The notes under the pieces are model-generated. The model saw only the letters and a program-made list of their open reading frames with translations, ran no database searches and was not told where the DNA came from. Position numbers and translations under genes: made by a program. Source: Methylococcaceae bacterium (GTDB lineage Bacteria > Pseudomonadota > Gammaproteobacteria > Methylococcales > Methylomonadaceae). Taken from it: 56,794 nucleotides of DNA. This document shows positions 25,432 to 36,021 of this stretch, in pieces (position 1 is the first letter of the stretch; each line of letters opens with the position of its first letter). The stretch spans positions 1 through 56,794 of the forward strand of contig JAKIUK010000020.1 in NCBI GenBank assembly GCA_021647585.1, given 5' to 3'.

Positions 25432-25450
25432 GGACACTCCAGGGACACTC
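25432..25450. repeat. Tandem GGACACTC repeat, possible arm-type site
   Basis: GGACACTC occurs at 25432-25439 and 25443-25450, three bases apart. Its layout resembles the paired repeats near the integrase at 21812. It could mark another element boundary just upstream of the VWA-traG operon. Confidence 0.35.
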
Positions 25451-25567
25451 TACCACATATACGGGAAAGCAGTGAAATCAGCTATATGGTTGAATTAGAG
25501 GCGTATAAATTCCTTTTTTAATAAGTCATTTGTGACGAATTAAAAATACAAACCTAAGGAGGATATG

Positions 25568-26185
25568 ATGTCAGATTTAAATGACAATTATGAAACTTGG
25601 CAGGAACCTGGAACTGGTTCTCCGCCAACCCCATTAGAACCCGGCGACAAAGTATGGATATTCTGCAAGGTAACTCTAATCTTACTAGCAGAAACTGGGA
25701 ACTGGCTTCTTCATACCAGTAACTATGCTCTAGTCAATACAGTTGGCTCAGATCTCTTTGTTATAGATATTCTTGGCCTGCCTGACATCCCAATGCTATC
25801 AAATCTTTCAGTAGGCACATTAATTAATGGCGTTTTAGGGTTAGCAGCGGTTGCTACTCCGGCCTTTTTGTTCAGCCAACTTATTGAGCGTCATGAAGAA
25901 ATATTTGGTGATACAAATAAATTTTTCAGCAATGGCTTGCACATGGTTGTTACTGGCATGTTTGCATTGCTTTACTTTTTTGTTATTTCAACAGAATTTG
26001 CAACGCTCTATATGCGCGTTGTTGCAGAGAGTGCTCCCTCCCCCATTCCTGGACTTTCAGGAAGTGAAAACAGCTTTTGGCCAATGTTGATTATGAGTGT
26101 TGCTCTGATCATTACCAATGCTGCTATGGGACTAGCTGCTGCACATATTTTGCACTCAGCAAAACGCGCCTTAAAAGGAGAATAA
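25568..26185 (+). CDS. Membrane protein heading the VWA-traG operon
   Basis: The 205-aa product has hydrophobic helices near 33-50, 80-102, 122-143 and 170-192, with a proline-rich cytoplasmic start (EPGTGSPPTPLEPGDKVW). No family recognised. A very strong AGGAGG site precedes ATG 25568. Three bases separate it from the next gene. In context it may help recruit the coupling protein or the transfer machinery at the membrane; that is inference. Confidence 0.65.
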   Translation: MSDLNDNYETWQEPGTGSPPTPLEPGDKVWIFCKVTLILLAETGNWLLHTSNYALVNTVGSDLFVIDILGLPDIPMLSNLSVGTLINGVLGLAAVATPAFLFSQLIERHEEIFGDTNKFFSNGLHMVVTGMFALLYFFVISTEFATLYMRVVAESAPSPIPGLSGSENSFWPMLIMSVALIITNAAMGLAAAHILHSAKRALKGE

Positions 26186-26188
26186 AAA

Positions 26189-26884
26189 ATGAAACCATAT
26201 ATCTTAATTATTGCTATGTGTTTCTGCACTAATGCCTATGCCAAAGGCACTCACACCACCATCCAGATTATCATGGATGAGAGCGGCGTTCTAATTGATG
26301 CGGATGAGGCAGAAAAATACAAAATGGTCATGCTTTCACATTTAAAGCTAATGACCAGAAAACGTGAATTTGCCAATGCGCATATTGATGTTATCAGCAC
26401 CTCATTAGGGCGCACGGTTTGGAGCGGTACGCCTGGGGATCTTAAAAGAAAGACAGAGCGTGCACTTAAGCTTGTGGAAAGCGTAAAAGCCAACCCAAAA
26501 AACTGTAATAACTTGGCTAGTGCATTTTTAGAGATAAAAGACAACATCAGTCATTTAGAGCGCCGTGGATATAAAAATGCGCATGTAATCGTGTTTAGCT
26601 CTCTTATTCACACACTTAGGCCTTGTGATGAAACAACACATATTGTTTTACCACAAACGCCACCAGCGAAAGGAAATATCAACGCTACGCTCATGGCTTC
26701 TAAAATTGTAAAGTCACTTCAATTCTTTTGGGTATCACCCCATCAAAAACGTATATGGGAAGAGTTCCTTAAACCAAGTTTTGACTGGGCATTGCTGAAT
26801 AACGTACCCATGAATCTAATGGATATTGAGCGCAGCAAAAATTCATTACAACAAGGTCTTAAGTTCGAGGTGCCCAATGATTAA
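26189..26884 (+). CDS. Exported VWA-like protein
   Basis: The 231-aa protein begins with a signal peptide (MKPYILIIAMCFCTNAYA, cleavage after AYA). IQIIMDESGVL at about 27-37 resembles the first strand and metal site of a von Willebrand A domain, and AHVIVFSSLIHTL near 128-140 resembles the second core strand. It should act in the periplasm. An AAAGGAG site lies upstream and its stop overlaps the next gene. A role in transfer or surface contact is inferred from the coupling-protein neighbour. Confidence 0.6.
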   Translation: MKPYILIIAMCFCTNAYAKGTHTTIQIIMDESGVLIDADEAEKYKMVMLSHLKLMTRKREFANAHIDVISTSLGRTVWSGTPGDLKRKTERALKLVESVKANPKNCNNLASAFLEIKDNISHLERRGYKNAHVIVFSSLIHTLRPCDETTHIVLPQTPPAKGNINATLMASKIVKSLQFFWVSPHQKRIWEEFLKPSFDWALLNNVPMNLMDIERSKNSLQQGLKFEVPND

Positions 26885-27908
26885 GCATCTAATTATCTCA
26901 ATTATTATGGGATTACTCCCAAATACGGCATTAGCGATTGCTGTAACTGCGCCGCAAGAATTGCAAATCAGTTATATCAACATTAGTGATCCAGACCAAT
27001 ATATTAAAACATTAGGTGAGGTTGCCTTCATCATTGATTTGTCAGCCTCACATGATGATTTATTAGCTCTAAAAGTTAGAAGGTCTTCATTAAAGCTAAA
27101 GAACAACCAACCCTTCACTGCTTTCGCTGTTCATAGAAAAGCAGGCATCATTGTTATAGCTGGCGGTGATACTACCCATATGAGCATAGCAAGTATTGAT
27201 AATAACTTAGGTATATATGACGCACAGGTTCTATTCTATGGAAAGGGCAATCATGTTATTAGTCCAAGACCTGATGATGTCGCCGTATTTGATATCAATT
27301 TTAAGCCATTGGAATTTACCTATGTGCCCTTACAAACACCAGGTTCATTAGAAATACCTGTTTCTATTGCATTAGATACTAGCGGATCAATGTCTGGACA
27401 TATGGATACGGTAGTTACGGCTACTCAAGATTTTATGCGTGAGCTACCTAAATTTACTCGCTGTAGCCTGTTGAGCTTTAATAGCGATGTAAATTATTTA
27501 TCATCTCAACTTTTTAAAAATCTAGAAAACTGTCCATCCTCATCCTATCTACTAAACAACTCACTGCAAGCTGGAGGTGCAACAGCACTTTATAAAGCAA
27601 TTAAAACCGGTTTTAGGCTAGGTGATTTCCGGTCAAACCAAAACTTCCCTAATATCACAATTGTTGTTACTGATGGTAAAAACACAGCTGATTATGGGGA
27701 TACATTATCAACATTACTGGAACAAAAAAAACACAGTAATTCCAAACTATTTGTATTCTGGGCAGGTAATTATACTGACGGATATTTGAAAGGATTGGCT
27801 GATTTAGAATTTGTCTCTACGAAAAACCTAAAGAGTGAGCTAGATAGCTTCTTTTACTCATTAGGCGTGTCGTTATCTGGCCTGCAAACATTGCATATCA
27901 AGAAATAA
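26877..27908 (+). CDS. Exported von Willebrand factor type A domain protein
   Basis: The 343-aa product starts with a signal peptide (MIKHLIISIIMGLLPNTALA). A complete VWA domain occupies about 158-335: MIDAS motif DTSGS at 167-171, GGATALYKA near 240 with the metal-binding Thr, and IVVTDGKN near 270. A second DLSAS stretch at 54-58 also fits the DxSxS pattern. ATG 26877 overlaps the previous gene by 8 bp. One base separates it from traG. VWA proteins bind partner proteins via a divalent metal, so a periplasmic adhesion or assembly role is plausible. Confidence 0.8.
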   Translation: MIKHLIISIIMGLLPNTALAIAVTAPQELQISYINISDPDQYIKTLGEVAFIIDLSASHDDLLALKVRRSSLKLKNNQPFTAFAVHRKAGIIVIAGGDTTHMSIASIDNNLGIYDAQVLFYGKGNHVISPRPDDVAVFDINFKPLEFTYVPLQTPGSLEIPVSIALDTSGSMSGHMDTVVTATQDFMRELPKFTRCSLLSFNSDVNYLSSQLFKNLENCPSSSYLLNNSLQAGGATALYKAIKTGFRLGDFRSNQNFPNITIVVTDGKNTADYGDTLSTLLEQKKHSNSKLFVFWAGNYTDGYLKGLADLEFVSTKNLKSELDSFFYSLGVSLSGLQTLHIKK

Positions 27909-27909
27909 T

Positions 27910-29574
27910 ATGTCTGCCGCCATCTTTGCTCTCACCTTACCCATAGTCCTGCTTATAGGAGGATTATGGGTATCCGCTATTGATGGCTGGTATTCTTGGG
28001 GCATTGCATTAATGGCTTTTGGGCTTCTTCTGTTAATCAGAAAAATTATTGATTTCCTAACATCCTCATTTCACACATCGCATCAAATAGACTTACTGCA
28101 TGAAAGCCGTACCTTATCTAATGCATATGGTCATGCCCGCCTTGCTCAGGAAGAAGATGGATTTATCAGGACGTTAGCAAAGAATATAAAAGGGTTTTAC
28201 ATTGGCACTCTTGGCAATTTACCACTTTTTTATGATCCATTTTCTACCGGCAACGGGCACATGCTTACCTATGCCCCTTCTCGAACCGGTAAAACAATAT
28301 CAGTAATAATACCAGCGTTAATGCACTGGTTTGGGGGCAGTCTTTTTGTTACAGACATAAAAGGAGAATTAACAAAAATAACTGCAAAGTTTCGTGAAAT
28401 GAAAGGACAAAATGTTCTGATTTTCAACCCATTTGATGTGCTTGGTATCAAGGGGCTGAAATTCAATCCTTTACGAGTTCTTGTCGAAGATATCATGAAT
28501 AACCAAGGCAAAGAACTGCATGACCTAGCACGCTCTATTGCTTTTCAGCTCATATCAGAGAAACCCAATGATATGGGTGACGGCATATTCTTCCGCAATG
28601 GTGGCCGCAGGCTGATCCTTGCATTGCTTCTATATATGGCAGTATTCAAAGCAGATACTTGCAACCTGTCAACACTCCGTAAACTTGTTTGGTCTAGCAG
28701 TGAAGAAAAAGCTGTAATGGCTAGACAGTTGCAAGAAAGCGAGTGGTTTTCTGGCCTGCTGCAAGATTACGGTAATGCCCTGTCAGATATGCTCGCCCCT
28801 GAGTATGTTAAAACCTTTGGCGCATTCCGTGATAACGCAATGAGCGCATTAGAAATTTATGATGCCCACTCACCCATGGGGCAAGCCATGAGTGATTCAG
28901 ATTTTTCTATCATTGATGTTCTTGATGGCAAAACCACCTTTTATTTGATTTTGCCAGAGTCAAAGATAGAAACTCATGGCGGTGCATTAGGATTGATTGC
29001 TACATTGTTGTTAGAAGCTATCGCCGCCGCGCCAAAACCTTCCCCGATCATGATGCTGCTTGAAGAAATGGGTAATATTGGAAAAATCCCCAACCTTTCC
29101 AAAGCACTTTCCCTCCTACCTGGTAAAGGAGCACGGTTATGGATGGTGTTTCAGAGCAAAAGTCAACCAATAGAAATCTATGGCCAGCAAATGGCCGGGT
29201 TAATTGAAGAACAATCAAGCATGCAGCAATCCTGGAGCATACGCGGTGAAGCTGATCAAAAAACATGGAGCATGCGCACTGGTAACAGGACAAAAAAAGC
29301 TCGCTCACTTGCCCGTGATCCAAACAACCCGCATTCGCCATGGCGTTTAAGCATCAACGAACGTAGTGCTTCTGTTCTTAGTGTTGATGAGATTGGGCGC
29401 ATGAATACAAACCATCAACTTATCGCCATTGATGGCCAAATAGTGATTAAAGCAGAGAAGCTTGCCTACTTCCAAATCGAACCATGGCGCTCCATGGCAG
29501 AAAAAAGCCCATATCACCCTGGAGAATATCCAAAGGGTTTGATTGTGCGCCATAAGCTTAAGGGGCGCGCATGA
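27910..29574 (+). CDS. traG: VirD4/TraG-type conjugative coupling protein
   Basis: The 554-aa ATPase would link the relaxosome to a type IV secretion channel. Two N-terminal transmembrane helices (about 5-25 and 28-46) precede Walker A APSRTGKT at 122-129 and Walker B MMLLEEMGNI at 381-390. GKGARLWMVFQSKSQ after 405 is a typical VirD4 segment. It closes the operon with the VWA proteins. No channel genes are present, so the element presumably uses a channel encoded elsewhere. Confidence 0.92.
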   Translation: MSAAIFALTLPIVLLIGGLWVSAIDGWYSWGIALMAFGLLLLIRKIIDFLTSSFHTSHQIDLLHESRTLSNAYGHARLAQEEDGFIRTLAKNIKGFYIGTLGNLPLFYDPFSTGNGHMLTYAPSRTGKTISVIIPALMHWFGGSLFVTDIKGELTKITAKFREMKGQNVLIFNPFDVLGIKGLKFNPLRVLVEDIMNNQGKELHDLARSIAFQLISEKPNDMGDGIFFRNGGRRLILALLLYMAVFKADTCNLSTLRKLVWSSSEEKAVMARQLQESEWFSGLLQDYGNALSDMLAPEYVKTFGAFRDNAMSALEIYDAHSPMGQAMSDSDFSIIDVLDGKTTFYLILPESKIETHGGALGLIATLLLEAIAAAPKPSPIMMLLEEMGNIGKIPNLSKALSLLPGKGARLWMVFQSKSQPIEIYGQQMAGLIEEQSSMQQSWSIRGEADQKTWSMRTGNRTKKARSLARDPNNPHSPWRLSINERSASVLSVDEIGRMNTNHQLIAIDGQIVIKAEKLAYFQIEPWRSMAEKSPYHPGEYPKGLIVRHKLKGRA

Positions 29575-29840
29575 GCATCATGGGCGTTAATCTTATTTTA
29601 ATAATTGGTGCTAATGTAGCTGTCACAGCCACATTCAACGAACAGCATTTACCATTTTTTAATGATTTTCTGCCTATTATGAATAGTAGAGGGGTTTATT
29701 ACGAAAGTAATTTATGCCCCTTTTTTACTTTGACGCATGACTTGGCAAATACTAGCCAATCCCCCCGGAACCATGCGTTCAAACCTTCAAAGGTGGGGGC
29801 AAAATATTTGTTCCTGCCTTTGTCTGGAGGTTTAAAGTGA
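29571..29840 (+). CDS. Doubtful 89-aa frame after traG
   Basis: The frame starts in an ATGA overlap with the traG stop and begins with a hydrophobic stretch (GVNLILIIGANVAVTATF). Its second half lies on the nested stem structure at 29715-29801, and its composition there is poor for a protein. The coupling to traG is the only positive sign. Confidence 0.25.
   Translation: MSIMGVNLILIIGANVAVTATFNEQHLPFFNDFLPIMNSRGVYYESNLCPFFTLTHDLANTSQSPRNHAFKPSKVGAKYLFLPLSGGLK
29715..29801 (+). other. Nested stem structure between traG and the recombinase
   Basis: Three nested pairings are seen: TGCCCC (29715-29720) with GGGGCA (29796-29801), ACGCATG (29733-29739) with CATGCGT (29772-29778), and TTGGC (29742-29746) with GCCAA (29755-29759). 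A side hairpin ACCT/AGGT fits at 29783-29794. It ends 35 bases before the 57-aa GTG start. It may be a cis-acting RNA controlling the 57-aa gene and recombinase, or a DNA site such as an oriT. Confidence 0.45.
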
Positions 29841-30010
29841 AAAAATCTGCCAAAAAAAATTGGCCGATTGAGTTGAAGAGTCACCACAATCAGAGTCATA
29901 ATCAAGACTCCCAACTCATTGCGCTCGTAAAATGTCTAGCTCGCCAAGCTGCGGAGAAAGACAATAAAGTCGTAACAAAGCGCATACTTACTCAGAATAT
30001 TAAAAGGTGA
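29837..30010 (+). CDS. 57-aa basic protein preceding the recombinase
   Basis: A GTG start at 29837 follows a very good TGGAGG site, and the frame ends TGA six bases before the recombinase ATG. The product is basic (KKSAKKNWPIEL near the start, LARQAAEKDNKVVTKRIL near the end). Its position fits a recombination directionality factor or other small regulator, but no motif confirms it. Confidence 0.55.
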   Translation: MKKSAKKNWPIELKSHHNQSHNQDSQLIALVKCLARQAAEKDNKVVTKRILTQNIKR

Positions 30011-30016
30011 ACAATA

Positions 30017-31735
<1,719 letters not shown>

Positions 31736-31804
31736 ATTGATTTGTTCCATTATAAACATTTTTTAAAATTTGGCAAGCATAATCTTATTATATTCCATTT
31801 GGTT

Positions 31805-32245
31805 TTAAACTATGAGTAATAAAATTACTGCGGCCATGCCTCCTGCAAGTACATCATCAAGCATAATACCTAATCCTCCTCCAACCTGTTGATCAACCCA
31901 TTTAATTGGCCAAGGTTTTAAAATATCAAAAAATCTAAATAAAATAAAACCAATTAAAACCGAAGTCCATGAAAAAGGAACTAACCACATGGTAATGAGA
32001 AAACCAGCTACCTCATCCCAAACGATCCCCCCAAAATCATGTTCACCCAGAAGCTTAGCTGCATTTCCACATATCCAGAACCCGGTAATAACAACTAAAG
32101 CTGTCAAAACGCTATACAGCCAAGCATCAGTTTGTATAAACAAAAGATAGACAGGAATCGCTGCTATCGTCCCTATGGTGCCTGGCATCTTTTTGACCAA
32201 TCCAGAACCAAAGCCAAAAGCTAAAAATAAAACGGGATTTGACAT
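31805..32245 (-). CDS. pgpA: Phosphatidylglycerophosphatase A
   Basis: PgpA removes phosphate from phosphatidylglycerophosphate to make phosphatidylglycerol. The family start FGFGSGLVKKMPGTIGTIAAIP is clear, followed by HDFGGIVWDEVAGFLITMW with the conserved Asp/Glu, and FRFFDILKPWPIKWVDQQ. Several membrane helices are present. ATG at 32245 is chosen; a TTG 57 bases upstream inside thiL is possible since relatives have a longer N-terminus. It ends the rib-nusB-thiL operon. Confidence 0.93.
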   Translation of the reverse strand: MSNPVLFLAFGFGSGLVKKMPGTIGTIAAIPVYLLFIQTDAWLYSVLTALVVITGFWICGNAAKLLGEHDFGGIVWDEVAGFLITMWLVPFSWTSVLIGFILFRFFDILKPWPIKWVDQQVGGGLGIMLDDVLAGGMAAVILLLIV

Positions 32246-32285
32246 GATCTGTCTAACCGACAATTTATTCCTGCCATACTCTATA

Positions 32286-33221
32286 TTAAGAAAAATGCTC
32301 AAAACCTTTTACCTTTAATTCTTCTGTTACTCCAAAACGATGAATTCTTAGTCCTGCCTCAGCTTCTACCACACCCACCTGTGTGCACGCTATATCTATT
32401 AGATCAACTTTACCAGGGCTTATCGTAAAACATAATTCATAATCGTCACCCATCGACAAAGGCAGCCCCCAATCCCCTGTCATTTCAATATACTCATTTA
32501 CTTCTTTAGATAAAGGCATTTTATCCCAGCGCAGCATTGCTCCTACGTTACTTTTATCTAAAATATGTTTTAAATCTGATGCTATTCCATCTGACAAATC
32601 AATACAGGCATTTGCATAATTTATAATAGCGAGACCTTCTTTCACCCTTGGCATAGGTAGATGAAACCTTTTTAAAGCCTTTTCTGGTGAACAACATTCA
32701 TAACCATTTTCTATTTTTAAACCCAATCCTGCTTCACCTAACAGACCCGTAACAAATATCAAATCACCGACTTTTGCTGCAGAGCGACACATGGCACGCT
32801 TCTCAGGTACTATTCCAAGAGCTTGAATTGTTAAAGTTAATGGGCCCGAGGTTGTATCCCCCCCAATCAAGTCTACAGAAAATTGCTTTGCTAAACTCAA
32901 AAGCCCTTTCGAAAATGCTGCCAACCAAAGCCCATCAACTTCGGGCAAGGTTAATGCAAGAGTAACTGAAACTGGCTTAGCTCCCATTGCAGCCAAGTCA
33001 CTTAAATTAACTGCTAATAATTTATGTCCAAGCTGATACGGGTCAGTTCCAGCAAAAAAATGCACTCCTTCAACCATGGTATCTGTAGTTACTGCCAGCT
33101 CATAACCCACAGGTATCGATAATAAAGCACAATCATCTCCTATTCCTAACCGGTTCACAGGATTATGAATTAATTGCGAAGTAAAATATCGCTGAATTAA
33201 ACCAAATTCAGAGTCAGACAC
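32286..33221 (-). CDS. thiL: Thiamine-monophosphate kinase
   Basis: ThiL phosphorylates thiamine monophosphate to the active diphosphate. The 311-aa product shows RLGIGDDCALL near residue 22-32, VTTDTMVEGVHF, LAVNLSDLAAMGA near 68-80, and LIGGDTTSG. The start is a GTG overlapping the nusB stop (TAGTG), with no competing ATG. Its order after nusB is conserved in Gammaproteobacteria. Confidence 0.95.
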   Translation of the reverse strand: MSDSEFGLIQRYFTSQLIHNPVNRLGIGDDCALLSIPVGYELAVTTDTMVEGVHFFAGTDPYQLGHKLLAVNLSDLAAMGAKPVSVTLALTLPEVDGLWLAAFSKGLLSLAKQFSVDLIGGDTTSGPLTLTIQALGIVPEKRAMCRSAAKVGDLIFVTGLLGEAGLGLKIENGYECCSPEKALKRFHLPMPRVKEGLAIINYANACIDLSDGIASDLKHILDKSNVGAMLRWDKMPLSKEVNEYIEMTGDWGLPLSMGDDYELCFTISPGKVDLIDIACTQVGVVEAEAGLRIHRFGVTEELKVKGFEHFS

Positions 33222-33664
33222 TAGGCTTTTTTGTTAGCCTGTTTTGCTTTGATTTCCACGGCGCGTTTTTTCTTGCTAACTTTATCTAAAATACCATTTA
33301 TATATTTATGACTACCATCAGCACCAAAACATTTGGCCAAGTTAACACCTTCGTTAATAATGACCTTATAAGGCGTGTCCAGGCGATTGATTAATTCATA
33401 AACACCAATTCTTAACACAGCCCGTTCTACTGGGTCTATTTTCTCTACCGGCCTATCAACAAATTCAGACAAAGCTTCATCAATTTCATTAAGCTGTTTT
33501 GGCACACCATAAATTATTTCCGAGAAATAACTTTTCTGAGCACCTTTCAGACGTTCTTCTTCCAAAAAAACCATTTCAATCTTAGCTAACGTTTCGCCAG
33601 TCATCTGCCACTGGTAAAGCGCTTGCACTGCACATTTTCTTGCATTGGTTTTTGCCGAACTCAT
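33221..33664 (-). CDS. nusB: Transcription antitermination factor NusB
   Basis: The 147-aa protein opens with ARKCAVQALYQWQMTG and contains RVxLRIGVYEL-type RAVLRIGVYELINRLDTP and VIINEGVNLAKCFGADGSHKYINGILD, all NusB signatures. With NusE it binds boxA and supports rRNA antitermination. It overlaps ribH by one base (TAATG) and thiL by one base. Confidence 0.96.
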   Translation of the reverse strand: MSSAKTNARKCAVQALYQWQMTGETLAKIEMVFLEEERLKGAQKSYFSEIIYGVPKQLNEIDEALSEFVDRPVEKIDPVERAVLRIGVYELINRLDTPYKVIINEGVNLAKCFGADGSHKYINGILDKVSKKKRAVEIKAKQANKKA

Positions 33665-34140
33665 TAAGCTTCCAAATTATTAAACAAACTAACCATTTCT
33701 ATTGCCGACATAGCCGCTTCTGCGCCTTTATTACCTGCTTTAGTCCCAGCCCGTTCTATTGCCTGCTCAATAGTATCCACTGTTAACACACCAAAACTTA
33801 CAGGCAAATCATATTGCAAGGAAACAGAGGCCAAACCTTTCACACATTCACCTGCAACATATTCAAAATGTGGAGTACCGCCACGAATGACAGCGCCTAA
33901 TGCAATAATGGCATCATATTTTTTACTTGCAGCAACACGCTGAACTACCATGGGTAATTCAAAAGCTCCCGGTGCTTTAACTAAACAAATATCATCTTTA
34001 TTTGCTCCATGACGGACTAAAGCGTCTATTGCTCCACCTTCTAATTGCTCGACGATAAAACTATTAAACCGCGAGGCAACAAGACAAAATTTACCCCCTT
34101 GAACTGATAAATTTCCTTCTAAAGTTTTTATGGTCGACAT
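33664..34140 (-). CDS. ribH: 6,7-dimethyl-8-ribityllumazine synthase
   Basis: RibH condenses the ribityl-pyrimidine with the butanone phosphate made by RibB. VASRFNSFIVEQLEGGA, PGAFELPMVVQRVA and ALGAVIRGGTPHFEYVA are family hallmarks. The 158-aa length is normal. It is separated by about 114 bases from ribBX; that gap holds no gene. Confidence 0.96.
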   Translation of the reverse strand: MSTIKTLEGNLSVQGGKFCLVASRFNSFIVEQLEGGAIDALVRHGANKDDICLVKAPGAFELPMVVQRVAASKKYDAIIALGAVIRGGTPHFEYVAGECVKGLASVSLQYDLPVSFGVLTVDTIEQAIERAGTKAGNKGAEAAMSAIEMVSLFNNLEA

Positions 34141-34254
34141 TTTATTTCTCTACTCTGTGTTAAATTATTTTACAATAATAATTGATAGTCTTGAGTTTCA
34201 CTTATACTAAGCTTGCTCGTTTATGTATTAGGCAGCAGCCCCAAGTCTTGTCTA

Positions 34255-35364
34255 TCAATTATTGGTGTGTTCTACGACTTCCAGATTATAGCCTGATAGT
34301 CCAAAATATTTTTTTTCAGTACCCATCACTTTTAATTGCCTTACTCCTAAATCGGCCAAAACTCTGGCTCCAGTTCCCGTTGTACGCCAATCAGATGATT
34401 TCTCTGCATCTAATGAGTCCTTTACTACACCATTATCTTGCAATTGATATTGATGAATATGCTCTACCAGTGACTTGTTATCTTCATTCTGTCTAATAAC
34501 GACTAAAACACCTCGCCCTTCAACAGCAATTTTTTTCATTGCTTCTCGAATCGCAATGGAACTGCCTGATCTCTTTGATGAAAACAAATCATCTAATAAA
34601 TTTCTCGCATGAACTCTGACTAAAACGGGTTCATTAACAGCTACATTGCCCATAACCAAGGCCAAATGTACATTATCATCATTACTGTCCTGATAGGCAT
34701 AAAGCTTAAACATCCCAAATTCTGTCGGATAATTACACGTACTAATCCTGTCCAAGGTATTTTCATGCTGAATTCTGTAATGAATCAAATCAGCAATAGT
34801 GCCTATTTTTAGACCATGATATTTTGCAAAAACCTCAAGGTCAGATCGTCTGGCCATAGTACCATCTTCGTTGAGTATTTCGACAATAACTGCAGCGGGT
34901 TCTACGCCAGCCAACTTAGCTAAATCACAACCTGCTTCAGTGTGACCCGCACGATTAAGCACCCCACCTGCCTGCGCCATTAAGGGAAAAATATGTCCCG
35001 GCTGCACTAAATGATCGGGGGTTGCATTTACAGCCACTGCTGCCTGTATAGTTAAAGCCCTGTCGGCAGCAGAAATGCCTGTTGTTACCCCCTGAGCAGC
35101 TTCAATCGAAACAGTAAAATTTGTTGAATGTGCCGTTTTATTCTCATCCACCATCAATGGTAATCTGAGTTGCTGACAGCGTTCTCGGGTTAAAGTCAGG
35201 CAAATTAGGCCCCGTCCATACTTCGCCATAAAGTTAATATCTTCAGGCTGAGTAAAAGACGCAGCCATTACTAAATCACCTTCATTTTCACGGTCTTCAT
35301 CATCCATAATAATGACCATTTTACCTTGCCGTAAATCTTCGATGATTTCTTCAGTTGTATTCAT
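34255..35364 (-). CDS. ribB: DHBP synthase fused to a degenerate GTP cyclohydrolase II domain
   Basis: The 369-aa product makes 3,4-dihydroxy-2-butanone 4-phosphate. The RibB half is complete: MDDEDRENEGDLVMAA near residues 20-35, HSTNFTVSIEA and GHTEAGCDLAKLAG. The RibA-like half after about 205 lacks the zinc-ligating Cys residues of active enzymes (where SLRCDC is expected it has FSSKRSGSS), so GTP cyclohydrolase activity is probably lost. Such RibBX proteins are known; a separate ribA is expected elsewhere. The start overlaps the ribE stop (ATGA). Confidence 0.92.
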   Translation of the reverse strand: MNTTEEIIEDLRQGKMVIIMDDEDRENEGDLVMAASFTQPEDINFMAKYGRGLICLTLTRERCQQLRLPLMVDENKTAHSTNFTVSIEAAQGVTTGISAADRALTIQAAVAVNATPDHLVQPGHIFPLMAQAGGVLNRAGHTEAGCDLAKLAGVEPAAVIVEILNEDGTMARRSDLEVFAKYHGLKIGTIADLIHYRIQHENTLDRISTCNYPTEFGMFKLYAYQDSNDDNVHLALVMGNVAVNEPVLVRVHARNLLDDLFSSKRSGSSIAIREAMKKIAVEGRGVLVVIRQNEDNKSLVEHIHQYQLQDNGVVKDSLDAEKSSDWRTTGTGARVLADLGVRQLKVMGTEKKYFGLSGYNLEVVEHTNN

Positions 35365-36014
35365 TTAAAACCACAATTTTGTAATAATTCTTCAGTCACT
35401 GAGCCACTTGATTTAGCCGCAGCTTCGCCTTTCATTAACCTTTCCATATATCTAGCCAGCAAATCCACCTCCAAATTAACCTCTGTTCCTGCAACCATTT
35501 CACCTAATGTCGTTTCCTGTACGGTATGCGGCACTATGTTGACATTAAATAATGCACCATCCACCTCATTGACAGTCAAGCTAACACCATTAATACAAAT
35601 AGAACCTTTTTCTGCTATATATTTAGCCAGAATATCAGGTGCTTTAAATTTATATCGATAAGAACGGCCATCTTGATGCTTTGAAATAACAGAAGCCAAA
35701 CCATCAACATGTCCACTCACTATATGTCCACCCAGCCGGGTTGTCGGTGTTAATGCCAATTCCAAATTAACTGCTGTTCCCACACTTGCAGACTTTAAAA
35801 TAGTTCTTGCAAGGGTTTCATTGGAAACATCCGCACAGAAATAATTCGCGCCTAATTCTACAGCCGTTAAACACACGCCATTAACAGCAATGCTATCACC
35901 CAGATCCGCAGCCTCAATGCTGAGTTTCCCTGTTTCTATCTTCAAGCGGAAATCCCCCCCTTTGGGTTGGATCGCCGCTATTTTTCCTATTGCTAAAATA
36001 ATTCCGGTAAACAT
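35361..36014 (-). CDS. ribE: Riboflavin synthase alpha chain
   Basis: The enzyme dismutates two lumazines to riboflavin. The 217-aa product starts MFTGII, and shows the two repeated barrels: DSIAVNGVCLTAVEL with NETLARTIL, then GSICINGVSLTVNEV with VPHTVQETTLGE. GHIVSGHVDG lies between. It sits between ribD (7-base gap) and ribBX. Confidence 0.95.
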   Translation of the reverse strand: MFTGIILAIGKIAAIQPKGGDFRLKIETGKLSIEAADLGDSIAVNGVCLTAVELGANYFCADVSNETLARTILKSASVGTAVNLELALTPTTRLGGHIVSGHVDGLASVISKHQDGRSYRYKFKAPDILAKYIAEKGSICINGVSLTVNEVDGALFNVNIVPHTVQETTLGEMVAGTEVNLEVDLLARYMERLMKGEAAAKSSGSVTEELLQNCGFK

Positions 36015-36021
36015 TCCACTC

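Noticed and set aside
34141..34254. FMN riboswitch before ribBX/ribH
   Set aside because: The 114-bp gap lacks the conserved FMN aptamer blocks.
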